Shown here piece after piece: positions 1 to 12,714 of a DNA stretch of 64,000 nt; the stretch's first letter is position 1, and each line of letters starts with the position of its first letter. Position numbers and translations under genes: made by a program. Origin of the DNA: Sipunculus nudus (Eukaryota > Annelida > Sipuncula > Golfingiida > Sipunculidae). The DNA lies in contig CM049320.1 of the NCBI GenBank assembly GCA_026874595.1, positions 22,205,714 through 22,269,713 on the forward strand, written 5' to 3'. Below the pieces are notes generated by a model, which saw nothing but the letters and a program-made list of their open reading frames with translations, had not been told where the DNA came from and ran no database searches.

Positions 1-1254
1 CTATTTTACGCGCCATTTGTTAGATATCAAAACTTATTTTACACGAGAGACCATATGTGGGATCCTTTTGTTCTCGAAATACGTCTGGGCAAACTACATG
101 TTTCCACTATCAGGAAATATATTCAAATTGTTGGCGATTCACGATGGCATTCATGATATGGCGATATGGTATATAAAGGATATACCGAACAATAACCATT
201 TGATGCGTCGGTTCTTGTTACATAAAACATGCGTGATTAATACAGACCATAATTTACAGGGCTCGAAATACGTTCACGGACAACTAGAAGTTCGTCACTT
301 TAAGTGAAGTCAGAAAAAAAAAGATTAATGTAGACCCGCAAGGGAACAAGGAAATCAATCAACCTTCAAAGTCCAGATTTATTTATCAGGTCACCTATCT
401 ACCAAGAAACGCTGAAACACAGGTAATAACTTTGAAACAAAATATCGGAAAACAGCTGACATGGACAGGGTTTTCGACTTTTGGTTGCTAAACAACTCAA
501 CAGGAAAACTTGAGAGAACGACTGGAAATAATCGTCTGTCGCGGCGGTTACTGTGGACACAACAAAAATCTGAAATCAAAGGCCTCAATAGGTTTAATGG
601 GCTTATCTGGTTTTGTAACATCGACGCCTTGACTGATGTTGTGTTGTGTCTAGTAATTGGTTTGGTCTGTCACGTGACATAACACTTTTCGACCTTAGAC
701 TGGCCAAGTCGATGCTGTGGTTAAGACGTTATTCATCCCAATGACAAAGCCATCCGACTTGCCCTCGCTGTGTCGCAACGCATAGAAAAAGTACTGCCCT
801 CTCGCAGCATCTTATATAACTAATAATGGCTCCCTGGTCGATTCATTTCATCTAAAAATAAGAGCTGGCACCAAGTTATCGGAACAAGAATCAAGTTTTA
901 TTTATGCATTTAAGTCGCAAACATAAAAGTTAAAGCCCTGACAGGCCTATTCGGACCTGAAAGTCCAAAGTGCGGGAACTTTTAGTCAGAAATAATGGTG
1001 ATATATACTGCCAATAAAGAATGTCTCTTTACATTGTTTCAACATGCTTCATTAATTGCCAACCTAGCATATAATCTTCATACACAGTATCAGATTAGAC
1101 ACATTCATAAATGTGTTAAATTAAGTATCAATATAAAAATTTATCATAATAAGAATAATTTATGATTAATCTGTTTACATAATTGAAAGAAAATTGTTTA
1201 CATATATATGAAATATATATGAAATATATCTTATTATAATACTCTCTTTTCCAG
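1..1254. other. upstream intron of SLC7A14-like gene, no exon seen
   Basis: The exon at 1255 begins with the last two bases of a codon, so the gene has earlier exons. No segment here shows transporter-like coding with usable splice sites. The few open frames (for example 17-307 and 461-682) have no recognisable content. The 3' end (TCTCTTTTCCAG, 1243-1254) is a good acceptor. Confidence 0.6.
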
Positions 1255-1463
1255 GTAAATCCTACCCTGACTTCATCGGCCTCGGGATCGGCCTGGTCAT
1301 GACAGTAGTCATCGCCGTCGGAGCTCAAAAGTCGGTTAAGCTCAACAACGTCCTGAACATCATCAACCTGATCGTGTGGGCCTTCATCTTCGTCACTGGG
1401 ATGTGCTACATCCGGGGCTCCTATTGGGTCAAATATGACTTCCTGCCGTACGGCGTGTCCGGG
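1255..1463 (+). CDS. SLC7A14: SLC7A14-like amino-acid transporter, exon A (first in window)
   Basis: This is the first of six in-frame exons (1255-1463, 2738-3093, 3724-3848, 8089-8629, 27983-28110, 30497-30732) that give about 530 C-terminal residues of an APC-superfamily cationic amino-acid transporter (SLC7 CAT branch). It starts in codon position 2 and ends on a complete codon before gtgagc. It encodes YPDFIGLGIGLVM, a membrane helix with NNVLNIINLIVWAFIFVTG, and the loop FLPYGVSG. The pattern fits SLC7A14 better than CAT1-4: YPDF, FLPYG.SG, MAP.LP in exon E and GYG.WNS in exon F are SLC7A14-like. Family knowledge: SLC7A14 is a lysosomal/vesicular transporter with 14 predicted helices, reported to handle GABA or cationic amino acids. 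The subfamily call is from remembered family sequences, not an alignment. N-terminal exons lie outside the window. Confidence 0.85.
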
Positions 1464-2057
1464 GTGAGCCCTATAAACGTGCACTCGTTGTCATTAGTTA
1501 TAGGTAGTGTTAATGTAACACTTAAGACATGATAAGATAAGAAATAGTTTATTGCTATATATTGTATATATGTAATAAAATCATCACATACAAAAGTATT
1601 GGGCTTGACTGGCTTGCTTAAACAAACACATTCAACATGAAATAATAAAATGAAAAAAAAAAATGTATGAAAAAGACGTATGCTTAAATTATAAGCAATA
1701 ATAAGCGGAATGTTCAATATAACTATTAAATATAACCTTTATTCGGCTAACCAGGCTTATTTGATTTGAATACCTCTTTTACACGCAAATCGGTTTCCAA
1801 CCGTATCAAGCCTTCACATCGGCATCTAGCACAAAAGCATCTTATCTTGGTATATGTTTGCAGCTAGATACTGACCCAAGTATTCGCGCTTGCGCTGTGA
1901 CCCAATTGCTGTTTCTAAATTTGGTCCAAGCGTTTGCAATTCATTTTGGCCAAAATATTTTGAATTCTGCTCAGGATCCGTTCAACACGTTACACACTGT
2001 TTCTAATGCGACAGAGGCAGAGAAAGAACCAGCCATATATAGAAATAGAGATTTAGA
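1464..2057. other. intron A-B, unique part
   Basis: AT-rich intron following the gtgagc donor. I see no coding or RNA feature before the minisatellite that fills the rest of the intron. Confidence 0.7.
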
Positions 2058-2737
2058 TCTGTGAGATTTGTATAAACATCCTATATTACAGGTGTTAACA
2101 TATGTAAGATTTGTATAAACATCCTATGTAACAGGTGTTATCATCTGTGAGATTTGTATAAACATCCTATATTACAGGTGTTGACACCTGTGAGATTTGT
2201 GTAAAGAACCTATATAACAGGTATTTATAGATCTGTGAGATTTGTAAAACAGCCTATATTACAGGTGTTTACGTCAGTGAGATTTGTATAAACATCCTAT
2301 ATGACAGGTGTCTATATCTGTGAGATTTGTATAAACAACCTATATTAAAGGTGTTTATATCTGAGATTTGTATAAACATCCTATATTACAGGTGTTGACA
2401 TCTGTGAGATTTGTAAAAACATCCTATATAACAGGTGTCGACATCTGTGAGATTTGTATAAACATCCTATATTACAGGTGTTGACATCTGTGAGATTTGT
2501 ATAAACATCCTATATTACAGGTGTTGACATATGTGAGATTTGTATAAACAATCTATATTACAGGTGTTAATAGATCTGTGAGATTTGTATAAGCAGCCTA
2601 TATTACAACCGTTGACATCTGTGAGATTTGTAAAAACATCCTATATTACAGGTGTTTATATCTGTGAGATTTGTATAAACATCCTATATTACAGGTGTTT
2701 ATATCTGTGAGATTTGTATAAACATTCTATATTACAG
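2058..2737 (+). repeat. 43-bp minisatellite carrying tandem 3' splice sites
   Basis: About 16 tandem copies of a 43-bp unit (roughly GTGAGATTTGTATAAACATC then CTATATTACAGGTGTTTATATCT). The AG of the ..ATTACAG|GTGTT core falls at 2091, 2134, 2177, 2220, 2264, 2307, 2350, 2391, 2434, 2477, 2520, 2563, 2651, 2694 and 2737, almost exactly 43 bases apart. The copy near 2606 has lost the AG (ACAACC). The last AG is the acceptor of exon B, and the exon's first bases GTGTTTTC continue the unit. Hence the array seems to have grown leftwards out of the intron-exon boundary. Confidence 0.95.
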
Positions 2738-3093
2738 GTGTTTTCAGGCGCGGCCACGTGCTTCTACGCGTTCATCGGTTTTGACATCATCGCCACGACG
2801 GGCGAGGAAGCACAAAACCCCAGCAGAAGTATTCCTCGAGCCATTGTGTCCTCGCTCGTTATATGTCTGATAGCCTACGTCACCGTCTCTATAGTATTAA
2901 CCCTTATGGTGCCATACTTCGAAATCCATGGGAGGTCAGCCCTGATAGATGTGTTCGCTCAGAAGGGGGCCGATTGGGCAAAGTTCATCGTAGCTGTCGG
3001 CGCAATGTCCGCTCTCACCGTCTCGCTGCTTGGTTCCATGTTCCCGATGCCAAGGGTAGTCTATGCAATCTCGAGAGACGGACTTTTGTTCGA
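2738..3093 (+). CDS. SLC7A14: SLC7A14-like transporter, exon B
   Basis: Phase-0 start after ATTACAG. It encodes [20 protein letters not shown], then the CAT-signature [20 protein letters not shown], a helix ([20 protein letters not shown]), an extracytosolic or luminal loop, and [20 protein letters not shown]. It ends after GA of a Glu codon before gtaagt (3094). This is the most conserved block of the family: the [19 protein letters not shown] run is diagnostic for SLC7A1-4/14. The start codons seen inside it are internal methionines. Confidence 0.92.
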
Positions 3094-3723
3094 GTAAGTG
3101 TGTTTTCATCTACATATTTTGCTATTTAATAAATGAAAACATATTTTATTTTGGGTCCTATTGCGGCCTTTCGTCTTCCTATTTGCGCAGGCTGATTTAA
3201 TCAAATGTTAATGTAGAACCATGTTTCCAAATGCTCGTTCTGCAGCCGAATTTCCGGCAGGATTTTGAAAAAAAATTCGGACCCACAGCATCCTTTACGT
3301 TTATCTGTTCTACTGTTTCTGGAACAGATTGGCAATATTTTTGCATGAGGATGCTGGGGACCATATGTGTATTTAAGTGCGTTTGATTACATCTGAATCC
3401 CGTATTTTTATGTTATATTGCCAGGAATAATTAAGAATTCACAACCATTAGTTGAGATGTTAGACTGAATTTTTGAAGTTTGGAGAAAATACCAGTATGG
3501 ATAAGGCTCGGTTTTGAGTAAAATTAAAAGCGCTTGACTAACTGTCTATTCGGAAAATATAAATTTGAATAAGCATTTTATAAGCTGCTTCTTAAATTTT
3601 TAAACAAGGCCACCTCTGTATAGTGGGCAAGATGTCCGGTCCCGTCAGTATCCGTAATTCGGAGGTTCTACTGTAAATGTATAGATAAACACATACATAT
3701 GATATTTTTTTTTGTATTTTCAG
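3094..3723. other. intron B-C
   Basis: 630-bp intron from gtaagt to TTTTCAG. It is AT-rich and I see no other feature. Confidence 0.85.
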
Positions 3724-3848
3724 GTTCCTGTCCGTTATCCATCCACGCACTAACACCCCCCTCGTTGCCACTGCCATTACGGGTGTTCTAGCGTCCATAA
3801 TGTCACTCCTGGTCGGCCTGCAAGAACTCGTAGAAATGATGTCCATAG
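3724..3848 (+). CDS. SLC7A14: SLC7A14-like transporter, exon C
   Basis: A 125-bp exon that completes the Glu codon and reads FLSVIHPRTNTPLVATAITG, then VLASIMSLLVGLQELVEMMS, ending after one base of a Gly codon before gtaaag. The P.N..TP motif and the L..L.ELVEMMSIG segment match the loop and helix that follow the PMPR helix in CAT proteins. The exon is too short and lacks a start, so it is easily missed. Confidence 0.92.
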
Positions 3849-6800
3849 GTAAAGTCACACATCACACCGAGGTTACGCTGAGCCGGCACGCGGTTAGGGG
3901 AACGCAGTGTGCGGAAAATGTTTAAATTAGAGTCAGGTGTTTATTTGGAGGGCTATAAAACACTGCGGCATTGGACCGATGGCGTCAAACCCTGCTATAG
4001 ATCGTGTTGCATCCTTATGTCATACATATGTTAACCGTACCCAGTAAACGCAATACCGCGAGCGGTAAGCGGATCAAATTCTTTATTGAGATCCTATTTT
4101 ACCCCATGTCTTATACTTCAATCAGAATACTGCATGTCGCGGAGCACCTACATCATCGGTGATATAAAAATTCGATCGAAAAAACTAAATAAATATATTT
4201 GGCATACCACAATCCGCATTTCACGTGCAAACTTACCGCATTTTAATGTTGTTACAAAATATACATACACAATCTCACTACCATCTGCGGCAATCGAGCA
4301 GAAACTTAACGACTTCGCTTTAAAGGAGACTTCTCAAGGTCTAAGTGGTAGATTTTGCGACCTATGATAAAGAAAAAAATATTACAATCAAACCACATTA
4401 TATTATATGGTAGCCTATTTGTGGATTGATAGAATAGTGTTATATATTTCGCATAAGCCGAGCCCATTCTATTAGAGAAATATAATATGTATTCTTATAA
4501 AAAAAACCGAGGGTTGGGTGATTCGTTAAATACTTGCTAGCACTTCCATGCACTCTTAGCTCTACAATGACGCCAGCAAAAAAAAAGAATGTTACGTGAC
4601 AATAAAGTTGGGATCGTCGGCTTATAATTTTTATACCGTCAGCACCAGTTTATCCTCCTTGTCAATATATCTGCCGATCACTGTTATAAGATAACCCATA
4701 ACGATCTCTGGCAAAAACTGCATCTCCTCAGATCCAAAATTCAACCCAAATCACATTTCATTAAAGCAACCAGATAATGTTCAAAATCGCAAGTATATTG
4801 TGGAAATTTTAATGACTAATAACGTATCAGATTTCTGAAGAATCAGCCAGCTCTAAACGATATAATTTGTTGTCTCTGCTGACGCGCTCAGTAAAATTCA
4901 GTTGACAGAATGCCCTATCAGCTAGGGCGTGAATATACACACCTTACTGTCTTCACACTGTTTGGGTGCGAAGGCCTCCCTTAAACTTTAAAAAACCCTC
5001 TGTGATTAAGAGGCTTGAAAGTCTGCAGACTTATCACTTCAGACACAATTCTATAGAAACAAACTTACAAGATTTAAAGTCAAGCATGCTGGTGCCTGGC
5101 TTATATTTCAATTTTATAAAGGATGAAACGATGCAACATCTGCTCTCTGGAAGTTTTTCACACTGGATTACAGTGCAATTACTGTTAGTTTTTCATACGA
5201 TTCCATTAATGCCCGTCAGAGCGATTCATTCGTTACAAGCACGTTACACACTTTCTATGTGATGGCCACTTTTAGTTGCGTACGAATTAAATTCGGAAGT
5301 CTTGATTCTGATATAAATGTAGGCTAAAACCGAATGTCGCAAATCAGATGTCTTTATTAACCAAAGCCGAATGTCCCAAATCGGACGACGGTGAAGACCA
5401 AAACCGTATGTTTCGGATTGGATATCTTATAAATATACCGCTCGTTTAAGAAAAACATTACTTGCAGGAAAATAGAAATGTATAGGTTAAATATACAGTG
5501 TAGCAATGGTCCTATTGTTTAGTAAATATAACTAAGAAATATTTAAATTATTCGTCTCATTAACTGAGAGGCAACATAGTTGGGCATTTGCCTTAGACAA
5601 GTTAAAATACTATTTTTAGGTTCCGTTGTTGGAGTATATGCAGCCAAATACAGTTAAACCGCTAGGAACGGGTGTATTTAAAATACCTGGCCTTGGGAAT
5701 AGACACAACTTCCGCTCGTTTCGAAAGAAATGCATCTATATTTTAATTTATGGTGATGTCATTTAACCTCTTTCACGCTACGTCTCTGTCGCCCTACCTC
5801 GAAATGCCCGTCTTTGGCATTGAAATGTTAGAAAAGATGCCAAGTGTGTCGTAAGGGGGTTATTTTCCGTATTTTTCATAAATCCCTAGATTTCGCGAAT
5901 GCGCAACCGTAGCGCCATCTGTCTAAAAACACATGTGAAAACTGATGAACTTACAGCACCGTCTGTCGAATTTGGAATGAAACATCTCTTCAAGCACGAA
6001 ATAATGAGCGGATAATGTTTTATATCCCACATTTTACCTCTGTGTCTAAACAAGAATGCGTTATTACTGTATCCGTGTCAGTGTATACAGCTAGAAATTT
6101 GCACTCAGAGAGCGCAGACCTCCACCAAGGCAGCTCATTAACCCGATATTGCATTGTCAGAAATGTAGCATTTTATCCTGTAAAAAATCCTGGATCCAGG
6201 TGGTGAGCCGGATCACACTCAAAATTTAATTAATTGCTTCTTGTATCATTGCCGAGCTATCCTGAAAATTTCAATTTCATTTGTTAATAACCTGTTGCAC
6301 ACACACACAAACAAACAAATAAACAACGCCGACAAAAAAACTCCCGCCCCTTCACGGATGTAATCATTGCTACTTTAGCTTACTGAATGGTCCAATAATT
6401 TCATGTGAACTGATGAAAAATCGTCTTTCTATTTTATTGTTTTATCATGGAATCACAATCTAGTCATTATCAGAGTTCACTTATTTTATCAGCAAATCGA
6501 GGTAAACCTAAAAAGCGGAAATCAATATATAAATCAATATATTTAAACATATACTGGAATGGTTGGTTCTATAATAACCTGTTTATGGATTACCTAGTTG
6601 AAACACAGTACCGGAAAGAACTATGACTCATATCTAAGTCCCCTTGGATTAAATATTGATATTCAGCAGAGAGTAATATAAAAGTCGACCACTGTCATAA
6701 ATATAACATAGCATTTTCTAATGCTCCGTTTCACATTTCCCCCAAAGCGAGATCCTATTCTTCAGAAATATCAACTGTCTAGACATTTATAGTTGGGCTA

Positions 6801-8088
6801 ATTTTCCCCGGACACGTTATGAGCCGAAAGATATTTACCGTGACACCCTCCCGTGTTTCGATACAATGATTACCTTCGTGGAGTAAATTATCTGCGTATA
6901 TAGCCGTAAGAACGATGTTTTCAAACTAGAGAGCTCTCAGTAGAGCGAAAATACTTCCGTCAAATCTGTGGATTCTGGACATAATTAAAGTATCGTAAGA
7001 TAATAGAATGGTTAGATAGGAATGATAAGACGTCAGGAATGACAAGTAGGCGATTGAAGCATGGATATACATGCAACATCTTGGTCCACTACAAAAATTT
7101 AGATATGCAATTGGTCTGATTCCATGGTCCATTCCCAGGTTTAAAAAAGTGAGATGGTAAAAGGTTTCTTTAAGGCTATTGTGTACAAATTCATTTGTCA
7201 TAATCACACGTTTGTTGAAAGAAAACGATTCGTCTTTGAGATCGGGGAGGGTGTTTGAATAATGGTAGCCCCTAGGCAGATTCGGTTTGCAATGTTACCG
7301 TGTTGCTCCGGGGTAAAACACAGGACTCTAAGCTGAGAGATCGCGAGTTTGAATCTCAGCCGAGGCTGTGAGATTTTTTCACTCACGGTCCCTAACCAGG
7401 GTGGGTGAAGGTTTAATGGGAAGGCCGTGCCCAAGGACCGTGCTTCACTTACAACGAGTGCGCCTTTCAGGGGATTCCTTGGTAATATGGCCCGGTAACG
7501 GAGACGATTACACACCCAGCGCCCGCAGGTGCAGTAGTGGTCTGTTTAACACCAGGATATGAAATTAGAGGACGCGTGTGATACTGCTCTGTCATGTCGT
7601 TCGAAACCGGAAAGGAAATCTACAGATGTACATACATTTAGTTAAGCAAGCATTTAAAAAGTTTACCTCCAACAATTATTTTAAGTTGAATGCAAAAGAA
7701 TTGTCATTAGATAACAGCAATACTAATAGTACAATGATTTTATAAACAACTAACGCAAAAATATATCGTAAATAGTGTTTGAATTAGCAAGTTTGGAAGT
7801 CTTGAGATATTCTAGTTTCTGTAACAAATAAAGTTGTTTTGACGTTCAGGAATATTTGCATATAAGTTAAAACCTCTATAAATTTAAACTATGCTAACAC
7901 TTCTATACATCAGGTCTAGAGTAAAAAAAAAAATGTTTATACGATCATTACATTTATTTATTATCATATGTATGGTGCATTTTTCGCTCATGATATAGTA
8001 ATTGAATACAAAGACATATTAACGAGTAACTAATAATTTATTTTCAATACAACATATTGAATAATTGACTGTATCGTTTATTTCACAG
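3849..8088. other. intron C-D (4.24 kb)
   Basis: It begins gtaaag and ends TTTCACAG. Apart from a SINE at about 7290-7537 it holds AT-rich sequence with no recognisable gene. Around 5325-5425 a short phrase (aaaccgaatgtcgcaaatcag) recurs three times in degenerate form. Open frames at 4966-5262 and 6926-7207 show no family features. Confidence 0.7.
7290..7537 (+). mobile_element. tRNA-derived SINE, family 1, plus-strand copy
   Basis: A tRNA-like head with a B-box-like GAGTTTGAATCTC (about 7347-7359) is followed by a body (TTTAATGGGAAGGCCGTGCC; GTGCGCCTTTCAGGGGATTC; GGAGACGATTACACACCCAG). The body matches, in the opposite orientation, the segment at 29701-29920. Sharing both head and body identifies one dispersed family. 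The A-box is degenerate and no clear target duplication was found. Confidence 0.7.
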
Positions 8089-8629
8089 GTACTTTGCTAG
8101 CCTACACGTTGGTATCTGTTTCGGTGCTAATTTTGCGCTATCAGCATGACCCTAGTGACCTTGAACCTCCCGTCCCGATGGCGCACAAACTGGATACGAT
8201 CGAGGAACAAAGCAGTGACGACAACACACCTTCTGATGACGCAAGCTCCGGGAAAGTCAAACGTATTTTCAAGGTCAAGGACGACGAGTACCTTCTGACA
8301 CCTGACGGACATTTTCAGAACTACGGGAGCCTACCCTTCGGAAATGAGGTCTTTGGTTCTAAATTGGCTTGGGTCCAGCGTCATGGGAAAATACTCTGCC
8401 TGCGAATGGGATTCCCAAGCGATGATGCTATTCCCACCGAAAGGACATCCAAAAATGTAATAATAATAGTTGGTGTTCTATTAATATTTGAAACTGCCAC
8501 GTGTATGCTAATTGTTTTTGGTGAGCGCCACCTAGCGGACGCCAAGTGGTGGGCTATAATCATACTCTTCATCCTCCTTGGATTCGTAGTTACCTGTGTT
8601 GTTTGGATCCTCAGACAGCCTCAGAGCAA
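8089..8629 (+). CDS. SLC7A14: SLC7A14-like transporter, exon D
   Basis: A 541-bp exon after TTTCACAG that completes Gly and reads TLLAYTLVSVSVLILRYQ (helix), then a hydrophilic loop of about 90 residues, then two helices (VIIIVGVLLIFETATCMLIV and WWAIIILFILLGFVVTCVVW) ending at RQPQSK before gtaagt. The long cytosolic loop, with an Asp/Ser-rich part, an NYG motif and then RMGFPSDDA..PT, resembles the loop of vertebrate SLC7A14 (NYGTV..., RLGLPG...) more than CAT1-3, which have a shorter loop. This exon is the main reason for the SLC7A14 assignment. Confidence 0.92.
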
Positions 8630-9299
8630 GTAAGTGCAGTTATCAACTAACTATATCATTGTAATTAAAAGCAGGACTATAAGAGGGCCGTTGTCGTTTT
8701 TCTGCCTGCATCTTGACTATCAATTATTGCAACCTTCGCTTCTTTATTTATTCACTTGTTTTAAATGCATGATATATCTTTGGCACAAATCTTTTAGAAA
8801 TATATTTTTTTTATCAAATTCAGTGGATAACATATATTTATAATTCAACACATCATCATCTGTCATTTATTTTGATTAAATGTGTTTTCGGTTATAACAT
8901 CTATTGATTTTGTATTTTTGTTATATCTTTTGATATTAATACTATCAATATTTTTTTGGTGATATAAGGCATTTGTACCGTTATTCGCCAGTGCCTAATC
9001 TATGTTAATGCAAACATACTCAAAAATTCCCTCGTTGGTTAACTTAACCTGTATAATACAAGTTTGGGGGACTACGTCTCGGTAAATAACAAGTTAAAGG
9101 ATAAACTTATCAGAATTTTTCTGTTACCATAAATCCTCAGCTCGTTCTGAATGACAGTAGAAGGTTAGGTAAATATCACCGAAAATGTCGGTCTCATCCC
9201 ACTTTGCCTTCTTGATGTTCGGGCCTGTTCATTTTCTCTAGTTTCCCTAGGGAGCATACAACCCAAGCAGCCGTAAAAGGCGCTAGAAGGTTATTCGTT

Positions 9300-9465
9300 C
9301 TTCATTTGCCTGCTGCCTATGACAAAAACCCATTCACTCATTGGGGGAGGGACCGCACCGCTGTGGTAAAAATTTGGCCTGAATGGTACTCGCACCCGCA
9401 ACATTGCGGTCACAAGTCCAACGGCCTACCATTACGCCGCCACAGTCCACGGTATCCAATAGACG
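9300..9465 (-). mobile_element. tRNA-like SINE head, minus strand
   Basis: Read on the minus strand from about 9445, the sequence has an A-box-like stretch (TGGCGGCGTAATGGTAGGCC) and, about 35 bases on, a B-box-like GGGTGCGAGTACC, followed by an unrelated body. This is the layout of a tRNA-derived SINE. It cannot be a working tRNA gene, because the acceptor stem is not closed. The body end is uncertain. Confidence 0.45.
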
Positions 9466-9587
9466 TCATAAGAGAGCCTCTTTATGGAGAATGAGACCAT
9501 GGATTTAATTGGTCAGACGTACTGATATTTCTCATTGGCCAAAGCGAGGAAGCCCTCAACTGATTCAGCTCGTATGGGTAATAATTA

Positions 9588-12042
9588 CACACTAGCTGCA
9601 CCCGTGGAAAATCTACGGCTCTCATCTGATGCATATTTTTGTAATGAGCCGACAGGAACCAAACGACGCATATTTTAATTCTAAGGTTTTTGTCATGTGT
9701 TTCACTTATAGGATATAAAGATTACTTCTTCAATAATTCTGCAGGAACACCCTCCCCATAATATCAACATAACAAGAAAAATTATTCTATTCAAGAAATC
9801 ACTCAAAACAAAATTTAGGAAAGAGACGTGAGGCATATACAGGGTGTACGAATTTTTAATAGAGAAGTTTTCTTTTCCGATAAACAACATAAGTCCAAAA
9901 GCTTCATTGCTTGGGAAATATCGTAGATATAACGATTGTATTAAGAAGCATCCTACCGTGAAATTATACGAAATATGCTTTGTATTAGTTGAATCACAGG
10001 CGACATCGTGAAACACGATGTTTATCAGTGTAGTCAGTCTAAGGCATGTTAACAGAGACATGCGTTATTTGTATACACCTGCATATGTCGTTTAAGTCTC
10101 TTTTACGCGAAATGTATAACTGCCAATGTAAAAAGAAGATAGAAAAATATATTCCAATAGTATTAAATTTTTGATTTAAGTATTGTGAATTGTCATGGAA
10201 TAAGCAGGTCTGATGCAAAATTGACAACTCTCCCAGATAAAAAGAAAGCAGGTTGATATATTTCGATGAAAGCATTTACCAAGAAACCACTTCAGCCTTG
10301 ATTCGTTTTATTGTCTTTCAGCAAATAAACGCAAAATGTAATATACAGATTTTTGCTGAAAATTTGTAGAGGGGAAGGGTGAAACTGCATCCATAATCCA
10401 TTGCATTTTGAGGTAATAGGAATCACCATAATATATATTTTTTTCTTAAGTGCCATAATCAAAATTCCATAAAGGAATAATTGTAAGGTTTTTCTTTTAC
10501 ATGAAACGTGCACGTATGAACGAACGTTGATTAGAAGATTCTGGCGGGGGTTTCTAAGTCCCCAAGAGATCGAGGACCCTTAGAAATGTGTGCCGGGGGG
10601 GGGGGGGGGCTTCCTTTTGAAAAAAAACCACCTTTTTTCAAACAACCCATAAATCGGCCGAACTATTAAAACCATGGTTATCATGGAAAGATATTTCTGA
10701 ATGTACAAAAATCGACATGCCTGTTAACCTATATAACGGTGATCGTGTAAAGGGTCTCAGCTCTTTGTGTCCCTCAACGGAAAAGTGCTCCCTATTAAAA
10801 GATTCATATGGACATGAGTTCCGCGCTTGAATTTAAAATCTTAACTTCCTTTTGACAGAGTAAAATTCCTTAACAGGCGATATAATGGAAATGTGGTTTA
10901 GCAGGATTACAGTTCGCCTCCTGAAAAAGCGTGACATGCGAAAAATGTTTTGCTGAACATCTGTACGGGGATTAGGGTAAAAACATCAATAGTCCATTTC
11001 ATTTTGGAGGTAATACGAATCACCACAATATATATTTTCTTATAATCCATTATGAATGAAGGACCATTCCTTGTCCCCGTGTTAAAGCCACCTATTCGTA
11101 TTAATCTGGTCTGACACTCGCAAGGTGAATTCGTTTTACCGAAGCATGACAGTGTTCATACATGAAACGCATACACTACACACATGACTGATATTAAAGG
11201 AGATTCTGGTGGAGGTTTGTACGCCCTCGCTACAGATTCTAGTTTGTTATCAATTTAAAGAATGGTGGTAATTTTTCATGTTTCACCGTCTCTACAGACA
11301 TTGGTTCTTAACAAATATATGTGACCCCCTCCCCCCCCCCCCCCCCATGCACCCCCCCCCCCTCCCCAAACACCAACCCCCACCCCCGAATGATAATTAA
11401 GTTGTGGGGCTTCTTTTTGAAAAGAAAAAAAAAACATAAAACAAATGACTTGGCCAAACTTTTGAAACCACGGTATTCAAAGATATTTTTAAATGTATTT
11501 AAATCAACATACCTGTAACCCATGAAAAATTTGTCAAACGGTGGTCACATCACTGGACTTAGTGCCCAGTGTTGACCAAACTGAAAAGCCCTCGCAGTGA
11601 AAGCGGAGTCATGTGGTCTTTGGATTAAAAACCTTTTCTTCCTTTTGAAAGAGAATTCCTTTAGAGGCGTTACAATGGATATGGTGGATCAATGGGGATT
11701 ATAGTGAACCGCGTGACCGCGTATTTCACGGAAATGCCTTTTGGGCAGGACATGCGCTCTGGCCACATTCTTAACAGGCCAGTGAAAATCCTCGAGGCGC
11801 CTCCTGAAAAAGCGCCACAGGTGTGAAGGACCTTGCAGCACAACAGTAATTGGGGCACGTAATGAGGAAATATTAAAATTATTAATTATTCAGCTTAATA
11901 GGGCATTATCCCGCAAAATAAAATAAACTTGTCCCAGAGGAGCACACCACCGACACGTCTGCCGAATTTAAAGTCAAATCAAAACGGAAGCAGGTAAACC
12001 GTGGTCTATAGAAAAAAAACAACTCCGTATTAATTATATAGA
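9588..12042 (+). mobile_element. interspersed repeat A, copy 1
   Basis: It is collinear with 49911-52023, from ACTAGCTGCACCCGTGG to the closing TTAATTATATAGAT. Shared blocks include TGATGCATATTTTTGTAATG, CAGGCGACATCGTGAAA, TGCATATGTCGTTTAAG, AATCACCACAATATATATTT and CAGGCCAGTGAAAATCC. Inside, related phrases recur 0.6-0.8 kb apart (GAGATTCTGG(T/C)GG.GGTTT; GAGGTAAT(A).GAATCACCA), so the element contains a diverged internal tandem duplication. No protein frame survives. No target duplication or terminal inverted repeat is evident, so the class is unknown. Poly-G at 10595-10609 and poly-C at 11331-11346 lie inside. Confidence 0.8.
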
Positions 12043-12714
12043 TGGTTCTTCCGTTCTGTTACACGGATATATCCGACACAACATAGATTCCTATGTTTTC
12101 CGTAGCAGGTTGTTTGCTTCATTAACAAATACAAGAAAGAATTTTTTTCTTTTTTGTGGGGGGGGGGGGGGGGTCCTGGCATGAAATTTATGGCCTCATG
12201 TGTCTGTTGTGGTGACTTGCCTGGGGAGGATACAAACAAGAACGCCGTTTTTTTTAGTTTACTGAGAAACAAATGGCGTCCAATAACAGACGCACTGGTA
12301 TACAGAGAGAGCGCGACCTGGCGTCTCTCGGTGGAACTATACCGACAGATATTTTCTACGAGCATGCGCGCTGCAGGTGATGATCGTCTGCCATGTCGGG
12401 TCCAACGATTGCTGGTTTTGTCAAGCGAAATTATATAAAGACAGGGTGTCCGACTAATGGCCTTGAAGATGAGGTAAAGGTTTTACTTGTATGAATTAAA
12501 GTAAAACAAAATATGACATTTCTTGTCAATCTGAGCTGAACAAATAGTTAACGTTACAGTCGTCACCGGCAGGTGGTGCTAATGGGCTGGAAATGGTCTG
12601 TTAAACAATAGCCTACTTAATCGTTGACGATTAGTTATTCATTTTCCCTTGAATTTGAAATAGATTATGCGTTTGCGGTGGTAATGTCATGAACAATGTG
12701 TAGTCGAATCTATA

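Noticed and set aside
9588-9660. Hammerhead-like CTGATG near the 5' end of repeat A (would suggest a Penelope-like element)
   Set aside because: The seventh core base is wrong and no GAAA follows the possible stem II.
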